Notes under the pieces: model-generated
Seen by the model: only the letters and a program-made list of their open reading frames with translations
What the model was told of the DNA's origin: nothing
Database searches by the model: none
Shown: one piece after another, positions 36,401 to 48,400 of the stretch
How the letters are laid out: every line of letters begins with the position of its first letter
Position numbering within the stretch: the stretch's first letter is position 1
Source: Corbicula japonica
Taxonomy: Eukaryota; Mollusca; Bivalvia; Venerida; Cyrenidae
DNA length: 64,000 bases
Assembly: GCA_038501625.1 (NCBI GenBank)
Contig: JAZAYU010000171.1
Location: forward strand, 310,001-374,000
Direction of reading: 5' to 3'
Translations under genes and position numbers: made by a program

Positions 36401-39400
36401 TGTAAAAAAAAGCTGTTATTAATTTTTATAGAGTCACCCCTATTTAATCCTTTCCTCCATAGACACACCTTTAGTTGCATGGGCAAACAGTGCAGATCCT
36501 GATCAGCTGGCACGTCTGATGAGAATCTGCACTGTTCTCTTTATGATTTATTACGTTATTACTGACCAAAAAGTGAACAGTGCAGATCCTGATCAGATGG
36601 CATGGATGTGCTGGATCTACACTGGTCGCATGTGCAGAAAAATGCATATATATGAAGGAAAGGGTTAAAAAGCCGGAAACCCCTGGCTTATCAGACACGT
36701 TTTTAATAAACATTCCTTATTTCTGTCCATTTACTCAATCCTGTGTGACAGACACTAGGTAGGTGTGAGTCAATCAGTAACTATTCATTAAATAACAGGT
36801 ACCAGATGCCTTCATCTGATCAAAAATAGAGTGGATTTCGAACCTTGAACCTTTGCACACAGTGCATTGTACAGCAGGGTCTACAGTGCTAGTGTAACTG
36901 TAAGGCCATAAATTCCAGTAAAATACCAATGTGAATGCTATATTTTAAAAATATCAATTGTGTTTCTGTTCAGAAAACCAGACCTTCTGATATTTTGTCA
37001 TTTTCATTTAGTTAAACAGGAATTTTTAAGTCGATGAAAAGTAATCTGTTCTTGTTTAATTTCCCAGAAACTATTTTTGTTCAAACGTTCAATATCTTAG
37101 CAGATTTTTAGATTAATTACGTTATTTATGACCAAGAAGGGACCAGTGTCTGCATGGATGTGCAGGCAGATCAATCCGGATCTACACTGGTTGCACATGG
37201 GATACAAACCACAATTATTATGAATATTAGTTAAGCTCGAGGCTGAGATTAATCCACATCTCCTCATATCACCTGGTAAATCTTTACACACATGATTATG
37301 AAAATCTATGGGTAGGTATCTTTGGTATGAAGTACCCATAAAAACATTATTGAAACATTATTTATTTATGCTGTTACTACAGGAGAGCTTTAATTCACAT
37401 CTAATTGAGGTGCAAGTGTTGTCATTTAATCTGACTGGTTCTACATTGTAACTCCATGAAAATCTCCCCCACTTAAATAAGATACATACTGATTTTTTAA
37501 TGAGTGTACCTAGAAGGCAGAAGCCTAGACATATTCAGCAAAAAGGTTTAGGGCCCTTAACCTATAAACAGGGAATAGACTGGGTCATAGGTAGGGGGTG
37601 ACATAAAACTTTGTGTTACTTTAGTAAGGAGTAAAAATTAAAAAATACAGTTAACCCTTTTCCTCATAACAAAATGTGACTACATGGGCAACCTATATAA
37701 CTGTTCAGTATGAACTGGATCTTCACTGTTCGCAGTGCTTGGTAAGAATTAGCAAAATGTCTGCCTAATATCAAAATAGAAAAACTTGAAAAATCTGTTA
37801 AAATCTCGCACCTCTATGACAATCAAAAATGTTCAAGATAGTCATGTGTTGAAATATTGTATTCTGATTGGTGGATATTTCAAAACCTCGTATAATCTAT
37901 TTTACATTATTAATTATCTATCTCATATTAATGTACCCGCTATTCTTGTATTGTCCCATTTATTTATAAGTCTTTTTATGAATTTGATGTTTTTAGTCTG
38001 GTAATTAATAAAATTGAGTCAGACATTTAAATGTCATATTGGGCCTTGAGCTTGTATGACTACCCTTGGCCCAATAACAAGGCCAATATGAATTCACTTT
38101 ATTAATAACATTATAATACAAGATTTTGATATTAGGCTGACAAAAGGAATCTATAAGCTGAAAATTGAGTTCCTGATCAGATTGCACAGAATACACGTGT
38201 TAATGGATGCAAATGAGACATAAGCTGCATCAACTGGTAGCCTGCGTCAGAGTTACTAGTTAAATTTACGGAAGTGCAAGTTTGGATTCCAGTCATTATA
38301 CTTGGTGAGTGGTAAGTAACAAGCAATGTATTTGTTTTTATTTTAGAATCATCACAGAAGGTGGAGCATGGCTGGACGGAGACAGAGGAAACTTACGATG
38401 ATTGTGGAAACCTTGCTTCAACAAGAGCTGTCTCTATTATGTAAGTCTGTCCTTTTTTTCCCGATGTTGATTCTTTGTTCAGGTTAGTCTTGGAAGACTT
38501 TTGCAGAGTCCGGTTCAGCTTCCAGTGAACCCTCTTCATCAAAGGGACACTGATACTTGTAAGCCATGTTTGTCGACAGTTCTAGTAAATGGAATCTTCA
38601 TTCCACAAATCTAATTTACAAAATTCAAATACATTTTGCATGATTTCTTTGGCATTGTACAAATAATGTGTTCAAATAAGCTTAGATCCCCACAATAGCT
38701 GTAATGGTTTAAACTACAAATCAACCTGTTTGACTTTATGTCTATTTCTACATGTATGTAATGATATAATTACATTAAAAAGCAGCAGCAAAAAAAATCA
38801 ACCTCTCATGGGATTCGAACATGCAACCCTTTTATAACCAATGTTTGAAAATCAAAAGTGTTGCTATCAAGGACATGAAACCTAGCAAAAAGTTCAATTT
38901 AACTTTAACATCATGAGCTACAGTTGAAAAAAGTGACATCCCTATTTTCTGGATTATTCCAAATATCTATAAAGAGGTATATTCGCGGCTTCATGCGTAA
39001 AATCAAACTATAAAATTATAAGTTTAAGCTTGTTTTATTTCTCTGATTATATTAAAAGACTGGTTTACAAAAAAGTGGATTTGTTTAAGTAACAACTAAT
39101 TATGCTGTCATCTCCATATTTAATTTCAGTTTTATTTCTGAAATGTAGGTGTCATTTTACACAGTAGATATAGAAGCTGTGCTGAAGATGTTACATGTAT
39201 TGGTTCATCCTCTAACTTCTAAAATACTTGATGAACATTTAAAAAAGTGGGCTTTGAGAGTAAAGAGTAAGAACAAAATATTTGAGCACCAAACCTGTTC
39301 ATGCAGCTGTTTGTAACTCGAAAGTATTCTCTTCTGGCTCTTATTTTAACTGGTTTGCAGAGGGATCAGGCAAATGGCAGCTCTTTTTTTCTGTTGATAT

Positions 39401-42400
39401 TCAGGTATTTGAGTTTAATTTTTACCAAGTTGGGAGTTAAGGCATGGAAATTCTGCATATGTAACTGAGTTTTTTCAAACGTTCAGGTAAATAACTTTAA
39501 TTTATTAGTACTGGTTTTTACTTTCTACAAAACAATATGAATAGAAAGACATGCTTTGAAACTTTTCAGGGGCAAATGCCCCAAACCTAAACCCAGAAAA
39601 AAAGTGGAGCTTATGTAAGTATTTACACCATAGGTGACTTTAATCCCCACATGGATGCATTTGATACATGTATTTAATCAGCATGCTACCTTTATAATTA
39701 GAGTAATTTATTGAAATTTATTGGTGAAAAGATAGGTTTCCAGACAAAAGTAATGGGAATAAGACAGTATGTAGGTGAGGTGTGAGGTGTACTTTACGGA
39801 ATACGACAATGTCATTTTTTGCAATTGTTTTTCCGACTGGCTGGCCTTTTAGACTACCAGCCAATCAAAGAAATTGTTGCAAAATCTGAGATCGGCGATT
39901 TCCGTAAACTGACCGAAGCCATTCGGGAGCATCATGGCTGTCAAAGTAAATATTTGAGACGACGCAAACAAAAACAAAGAAGATCTTAGCGTTAGATCGA
40001 GAAAAGGTACAAGTTACTGGTAGATAATGATTAAAATATGTATTTTATGTATGCCCCGTGTGAATATTTCATAGAAGCGGATATACACTAGGTAATGCCG
40101 TAACCAAAATGGTTTTTTGCGATCACCTCATCGATGTCGACTAAAACGTTTGGCAATGTTTGAGCCGATATGAAAAGCTCTAGCAAAAAATCAGTTTGAG
40201 GAAATTCCAATCTCTTTTCGCGACATGTTAGCGTAATGAAAGACTCATCTATTGCTGTATTGTTTAAGCTAGATTTGTTTGTATAAATGATAAAATTTTT
40301 CAGTTCTTTGAGGTCACTATCAGTGTATGGGACCCGCTATATGGGGACCTTTATTTATATATATATCAAAAAACAAAAACTTCTTTTTCTTTATTGGAAT
40401 TTTACTTTTCAACAATGATATGGACACCTGTGAATGATACAGGAAGAAGTTCAAAAGCATGTAGTCAGAAAGTTTATAGTTGAATGGTATGTAGAAAATG
40501 TTTAATTTTAAATTGTTGCATCAATATGTTATGACTATTACATTTCATTTTGTTTTTTATTTCAATCTGCTTAGCGAATTATCATGTGTAATAAAGTTTG
40601 TTTTAACCCTTTACCCATTGAGCAAACCAGTGTATATCTGACCATGATCTGTACACTAGTTGATTCTTGATAATAATCTAATGAATGTAAAATGATCAAA
40701 AGACCAAGATCTGACTGAATGGATTTGTTCTAGTCCATGATCACATGTGGGATATAGGACGTGTTCATGAGTAAAGGGTTAAATTATTGCATTTACTTGT
40801 TGTTGATTGCAAAAGAAACTAACTTTTTTTGCATGGCATTTAATGTTTTAGTTTGCTGAGTCATAGTATTTTCTTTTATAGTAAACCCTTTACTCCAAAT
40901 ATATGGGTTTTATTGTGTGACCAGTGTAGATCCAGAGCAGCCATCTAATCTGAATCTACACTGTTCATGGTCTGAAATAAACTATTGAATGAAAAAGCAA
41001 ACAGTGTAGATCCTGATCTATTTGCTGATCTTGATCTACCTGTTTGCCAATAACAGCCATTATAAGCCCATGGAGTGAAGAATAATGTAGAATTAGGAAC
41101 ATTTAGGTCATTATTAGATCAATTTGCTCAAGTAGTGAGACGCAAAACTGCAGCAAGTGGTGAGATGTTAAAACATTCCTTAACATATACTTTTTGACAT
41201 TTGATGAGTTTACATGCAGAGATACATTCATGTATTGTGTATGCATTGATGATAACAGAGATGATAACTTATGCATCTTTTTTAAGTGAAATGAATTTTA
41301 GATGAGAATATGTTAAATGCCAGTTGCACCTAAATGAAAAAACTATGTCAATCTAATAAAGTTGAATAATACCATAAACACATGTAGTTGGAGACACCAA
41401 GAAAGTGTGCTGAACATAGACACAAAGTCAACCCAGACTAAACATAAATGGTGAACGCTAAACTAAAGTTTGAGCAGAATAATTTATGTCTTCCCCAGGC
41501 CTTTTAAACACCTTTTGCATTTGAGTTAATATTTGAGAGTCAAAAGAAAACCCATTAACAACTTATTCCCTTTACATTGTTTGAAGTTATGATGTGCTTG
41601 AAACTTTTTCTGGGGAAGACCCTGCAGTGAACTATGGGCAAGGCCCAAGATCATAATATAAGATTGGAAACCAGTCTCAAATCTCAAGCATCTGATTGGC
41701 TGAAATGGTGACCAATCAGATGCTTGAGATTTGAGACTGGTCTCCTGATTTATTTTTATGACCTGTAGCAGGCAATAATTTTTGTACAATGTTGACAAGT
41801 TCTTGTTCATGTTTGCAGTGAGCAAGCAATGTTTTCTATACAATGTTGACATGTTTTTGTTGATTTTCAGTGAGCCTATGACTGAGGATGAGGAGAGAGA
41901 ATGGGAGGCTGCTGGCTTCCCTGGGCTTAGTGAGGGAGGGGAAGATCTGCCTCCACCACCACCAGGTACCTCATTTTTATAAGCCATTTAACTCTTTTAT
42001 TAACGCTTTCCTCCATATGTATATGCATGTATCACATTTGCAAACAGTGTAGATCCAGATCAGCTGGCACAGCATTGCCATCCGATCAGGATCTGCATTG
42101 TTCCCATCTGATCAGGATCTTCATTTTTCAGTTTTTGATAAATAAGGTTATTTTTTACCAAAAAAGTGAACGGTGCTTCTCCTGATTAGTTTGCACAAAG
42201 ATTAACATTGCTGATTCCCAGTTAGCTTCATTCATGTATTTCATAAAATGACTAGCCACTAATAAGTACAACAGGTGTGTCAGTTTGCAATGTTCAAAAC
42301 TTCAAATGTGAAGGTCGACATGCTGATACCATGTCCATGTAGCTGTTTGATGGAATACTGTAGAATCTCGAAAATAAGCGTATAATTATGCTTATTTTTG

Positions 42401-45400
42401 AATTTGTGACGCTTTTATGCGCTTATTTTTTTATATGCATTTATATTTAAGCCGCAGAATATGCACAATTTTTTATACAAATTGACACTTGAAAGACACA
42501 CATGCATTATGCTTCTTTTCTTTTGATGGGTTTTTAGTGTAAAGGACAGGTATGCGCTATAATGTTTAGGTATATGTTTTCTGTTAGAGAAATATGTGCT
42601 TATTTTCAGTATGCGATTATTTTCGATTATGGGCTTATTTTCGAGATTCTACAGTACATTAGTTATGCCAAGTTTGAGCTCAGGTCAATATCTGTCAATT
42701 AAATATTAAATACATGTATAATATTCTACATCAATAGAAACTGAGTACAGAACTAACAAGTTCTGAAAAATCAGTACTGGAGATCTACTAAATCTGTATG
42801 CAGAGATTTTTTATTAAATTAAGGTTATTTTAAAATAAATGGAACATCAAAAGTCAGTGCCCTATCTTATCAGCAAATAATTTACTCTTTTTTTTTCTTG
42901 GACACTTCCTCCTAGTTAAGCTTTCTGTTGAGTTCCATTGATTCATTTTTCATGATGACAAACACTCTTGCAAATTAATTTGAATTTTTGTTGTGTAATA
43001 ATTGACAAAAATGAAAACAATCACTAGACCCCTTAATTCCAACAAGTTTCATTTTTCCAATGTCTCTTTCCATTTTATTAATTTTAGACACAAGAGAATA
43101 GTATCTCTTGAAATTAATGTGTTGGAACAGGAAGATAGTGTTTCAAACCATCAAATTAGTTCCGGTCTCATTTGACAAGCATTAAGGAAATTACAAATGA
43201 CACCTGCAGCCAAAGTCCATTCAATAGAACAGGAACAAATAGGGATATGAAATTCACATTAGATCTTTTTTTGAGTGACAATAATTAGTCACAGACTTGA
43301 CATAGAACAAAATTGATGAAGAAGTAGCCTTGAAAGTCACCAAAATACCACAAATTTGAACACATTACACGTTGAATCATGATCACAGTATTTTCAGATA
43401 AATACCATTTTATTTATAGTGGCCTATGGTGCCCAGATAAAAGAATAAATTTTCTGCAACAAGAAAACATTAACTAGAACTAAACAAAGCAGCATTTTCC
43501 TGCATAGGACGAAAATGCAAAACAAAAAAAAAAGTAGGAGGTTTGCCTTAGGGTGATTCAACAATACCCAGAGCTATTCTGACTAGGGTATTGAAACCAC
43601 CAATAAGCCCTTGACAATCCTCCAAAAGAGATATAGTACAAGTACAGTTTTAGAAGAAGAAGAATCTACAAAATGGACAGATATATTGGAAAAAGCGTAA
43701 GTGTGCTATCAAAAACTTTTAGAATTGTCCCTCTAGATATGAAATTACTAATATAATAATTGATGTTGAAAAACAGTTTTTAGGTATGACTAGCTAGCTA
43801 CTGGATGATAGGCAACCCATATTAGTTAAGTAGCATTATTTAAAACTTAATAAAATGGTAACACCGACACAATCAGGATTACCTTATGATTAACAATGAC
43901 AGGTCAGCCATTCAGACATTATCTAAATACCTGCCACACCCTAGTGACTTGCTGTTACCATTTACTCCATGGATACAGCTTATGTTCTATATGTGGATGT
44001 GAAGGCTGATCTGGATCTACACTGATTGCAAAAAAAGAGATTAATCTTATCCATGTAAATTATTATATCACTTAGATATGATACAATAAGATACCAGCTA
44101 GTCATACCTAAAAGATACCTAAAAGCTGTTTTTCAACAGCAATTATTATATTAGTAAATTCATCTCTAGAAGGCTGTCAGGAACATTTCTTATAGTTTTT
44201 GATTGCACACTTATGCTTTTTTCCAATATATCTGTGCTGTGTTCCAGAATGTACAAGAAGAATTGCTGTATTTCATATATGATACAAGAAGAATTGCTAT
44301 GTTTCAGATATGATACAAGAAGAATTGCTATGTTTCAGATATGATACAAGAAGAATTTCTGTGTTTCAGATATGATACAAGAAGAATTGCTATGTTTCAG
44401 ATATGATACCAGGAGAACTGCTATGTTTCAGATATGATACAAGAAGAATTGCTATGTTTCTGTTATGATACAAGAAGAATTGCTATGTTTCAGATATGAT
44501 ACAAGAAGAATTGCTATGTTTCAGATATGATACAAGAAGAATTGCTATGTTTCAGATATGATACAAGAAGAATTGCTATGTTTCTGATATGATACAAGAA
44601 GAATTGCTATGTTTCAGATATGATACAAAAAGAATTGCTATGTTTCTGATATGATACAAAAAGAATTGCTATGTTTCAGATATGATACAAGAAGAATTGC
44701 TGTATTTCATATACAATACAAGAAGAATTACTGTATTTCAGATATGATACAAGAAGAATTGCTGTGTTTCAGATATGATACAAGAAGAATATGATGATGT
44801 TGCTGTGAATCCTGCTGCTGAGGAAGAGGAACCTGTGGCAGATGAGATGTATGAAGAACTTCCTGAGTAAGTGACCTGTGATATAATCAGGCCCATACAT
44901 GAACAACAGTACACACATATGTCTATTATAATATTTCCTTTTTTGCAAGAGATACTTAAGATAAGGTTGATTTAACCCTATCCTCCATATATTTGCCTTT
45001 TATTGCATTGGTAGATAGTGTAGATCCAGATTAGCCATCACATCTGTGCCATCTGATCAGGATCTGCAGTATTTGCTTCTTGGTCAAAAAATAACCTAAT
45101 TAATAACAAAGCTAATGGTGTAGATCCTGATCAGATGGCATAGATATGCCAGCTTAACTGGATCTACAGTTTTTGCCCAGGCTTAAATATGGAGGAAAGG
45201 ATTAACTGTCACAAAAGCAGATAAATGTGTGTGTGTGAGCTGTGTGTCTGTGTGAGGGCAGATAAGTGTGTGTGTGTCTGTGTGTCTGTGTTAGGGCAGA
45301 CAGATTTGCGTTCAATGTATGCTCAACTTTAAAGTTTTCACTATCCTTTGTTATTGTCTTTTCAGAAATATAGCCCTTTTAACCCATTAATGGATAGATA

Positions 45401-48400
45401 TCATATGACTTTTATGGCATGGGCAAACACTGATACAATGATATACACTGTTATTTATTCATTTCTAGTCATTTCTGAACAAGATGCAAACAGTGCAAGT
45501 GTTAGCTAAGAGTTTGAGTTTGCAAATTTGTTGGTTTGCAAAATAATCTTAAGAAGTTCCAGAGTATTGAAGTCTTTACTTTTCCGGTGTTTAAATCAGA
45601 AAAGCAGAAATATTCTTGTCCATTCTTTTCCAGTGAACCTCCACCTCCACCTGGCCCAAAACCTGCTGACAAGGTGCCAGAAACCCCACCTGAGGTGCCC
45701 AGATCCTTACCTAAAGTTCAGCCCACAGAACAGACCAACGGAGAAATCATCAATCCACCAGAATCACCTCCACAGGAAAAATCAAAGGATCCCAAAGAGT
45801 TGGAAAAGGAAAGAAAGAGAAAAGAAAAAGAAGAAAAGGTTTTAGCAAGAGTTTTAATTAGTATTTATTGACCTGGCTATGGAACAATATAATGAAAGAA
45901 GGGATCTTAACAAATATCTGTCAGTACATAAAACTATTTAATGCTCTAAACTGCTTAAATTATTGTTTCTACCCTGATGTTTCCATTATAAAGAAGTCAG
46001 ATGTTGTTATACCCCCGCTTCGAAGAAGAGGGGGTATACTGATTTACCCTTGTCCGTCCGTCCGTCGTCCGTTACAAAATTCCGTCGCAGTTTTCTCAGC
46101 AACTATAACATGCTGCAGCCTGATATTTTGCATGTTGCTTCATCCTATAGTCCCATGTGGTGTAAAGCGATTTTATGCTCCTTGCTCATCTACTTCCTGT
46201 TTGCCGCATATTTTTAGATTTTGTTACTATAAAGGTGCATTACATAGACCAAAAGGCATGTTAATTTTCCGTCGCTGTTTTCTCAGCAACTATAACATGC
46301 AGCAGCCTGATATTTTGCATGTTGCTTTATCCTATAGTCTCATATGGTGTAAAGCAATTTCATGCTCCTTGCTCATCTCCTTCCTGTTTGCTGAATATTT
46401 TAGGTTTTGTTACTATAAAGGTGCATTACATCAACCAAAGGGCATGTTAATTTTCCGTCACAGTTTCCTAAGCAACTATAACATTCAGCAGCATGATATT
46501 TTGCATAATGCTTTATCCTATAGTCCCATAAGGTGTAAAGCGATTTTATGCTCCTTGCTCACCTACTTCCTGTTCACTGAATACTTATATTTTTACACAT
46601 AGTTGACCTACATGCACAATTTCCGTTGCAGTTTTCTAAGCAACTACAACATGCAGCAGCCTGATATTTTGCTTATTGCTTTATGATATATTCCCACATG
46701 GTGTAAAGCTATTTTATGCTCCTTGCTCACCTACTTCCTGTTCACCGAATACTTAGATTTTTACACATAGATGACATACATGCACAATTTCTGTCACATT
46801 TTTCTAAGTCACTATAACATGCAGCAGCCTGTTATTTTATATATTTATATTCTATATGTATATAGGTAAATACTCGGAAAAATTTGACACCCTTCATACA
46901 TATGACAATTGCTTTCAAATTACTTTTTTAAAGTCATATTTCTGAAAGCGGGGGTATCACTAGTGAGCATTAGCTCACAGGTTTATCGTGTTGTATAACA
47001 CGTGATGGGTTAAAAAATAGCAGCCACAGGAACAGTGTCATTTTTTGATAATATTTTGATGAGAGATTTTAAAATGAATACGTTCCTTTAATATTTAAGT
47101 TGGGTTTTCAAGAAATGTGTCTTCATATAAGGAAGTTTCAATGTGATAGTGTTGTGATTCACTCTGAGGAGATAGCATTCACTGTGAGATACCTAAGTAT
47201 GAGAGGGTTAATGGTAGGCATACAAGGATTTTCCTTAATGCTGAAACAATTTACACTTGTGACTTGCCGTCAATTATGGGCTGTTTCCTCTTGAGTAAGT
47301 AAAGATCATGTTCAAAGTGTAGTACATGTATTACAGCATCCAAAATGACTTAAACTGTTTTCTAGATGCATTTAGAATGCTTTTCTGAATGAATGTGTAC
47401 ACCGTGATCCCATTGCAAAAATATAGGAAACTGGTTGCATAGGTCATAACCCAATTTTGTGATGATGTGTCACATTTATATTTTACAGTGAAACCTTGCT
47501 ATTAAGACCACCTCTAGGACTGGCCAGAAGTCTTAATAGTGGGGTTTCTTATTTTGTGGGGTGTAAAACAGGAAAATAGAACAAAAGTGAAAATGGGACA
47601 TTGAAATTGTGGTGTTATTATCGAGGTGGTCATAATTTCAGTAAAATTGGTAGTGAACTTTTTTGTACAAAAAACTCCAACAGTTTTCTGTTTAGGTTTT
47701 TATTGTTGTTTATTTTCTTCAAAAAAATTAATGAAGACATGTTTTATTTTTCAGAAATTACTGGAACAAAAAGAAAAGGAGTTGAAGAAGCTCTTAAAAA
47801 CCTTCAAGGTTAGCAAAAATGAAAACAAAAGCTAGTGTGCTTGCTTCATTCTTCACCTATGATTAACGTTGAAGTGAATTTAACGAATGTTAGCATAGAA
47901 ATAAAGATTATTATTATACCCCGCTTTGAAGAAGCCAGGGTTTAATGCTTTGCACATGTCAGTGTGTCGATTCTCCCATCGGTCTGTAAACAAACCTGAC
48001 TGATCAATAAGTAGAAAACAGTCTGGCTCAGATTTGAGTTTTTTTTTCATCACACTTAGATACCCCCAATTGAGATAGAAATTCTTCAAGTTTTAATATG
48101 TAAATAACTTGCTGTCAGCACATATAAAATTCTCCTAAGATTAAACATTAGAATATTGGAGAATGAGAGAATAGAGAATAACGGAGAAGATGGTTGTAAA
48201 CAATATTTGATGCAACTGTATTTACCAGAGTTATGGCCCTTTGAAAAGTTCAGTAAAAATAAATTGTGTCACAAACTCATCATTTTCCAATAAACTAAAA
48301 CCTTTGTGTTGCTTAACCTCATTTGCTTTCACTACTTTCAGATTTATAAATTAAACCTCTCATTGAATTTGAAGACTGAATACAATCTAAAAAATCTTAT

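Larger units (their letters stand above)
27457..38346 (+). other. Intron 1 of the FYB1-like gene (10.9 kb)
   Basis: Begins GTAAGTGTTA and ends TTTTATTTTAG. Filled by F1 and F2 copies, the 30.65-33.08 kb array, a fold-back at 33.17 kb and degraded repeat DNA (27.5-28.4, 28.6-29.5, 33.5-34.4 and 35.1-35.7 kb show no coding signal). A phase-neutral cassette exon could be hidden but none was seen. Confidence 0.75.
38441..41870 (+). other. Intron 2 (3.4 kb)
   Basis: Contains two F1 copies, one F2 copy and a CG-richer block at 39.78-40.14 kb. 38.5-39.7 kb shows nothing recognisable. Confidence 0.75.

Noticed and set aside
41526..41987. 153-codon minus-strand ORF
   Set aside because: It is antisense to exon 3 and crosses an F2 element; the GGGGG and PSLSPG stretches mirror the sense PPPPP and acidic codons.
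42358..42654. Transcription terminator-like hairpin
   Set aside because: The stem is formed by transposon TIRs with TA duplications in a eukaryotic intron.
44240..44790. CRISPR-like regular array
   Set aside because: The 31-bp units are contiguous with no variable spacers, and the last unit is a spliced exon border; this is a tandem repeat.
45868..46602. 244-codon plus-strand ORF
   Set aside because: It lies wholly inside the tandem-unit element at 46007-46985; the protein is a threefold repetition of the unit and has no family likeness.
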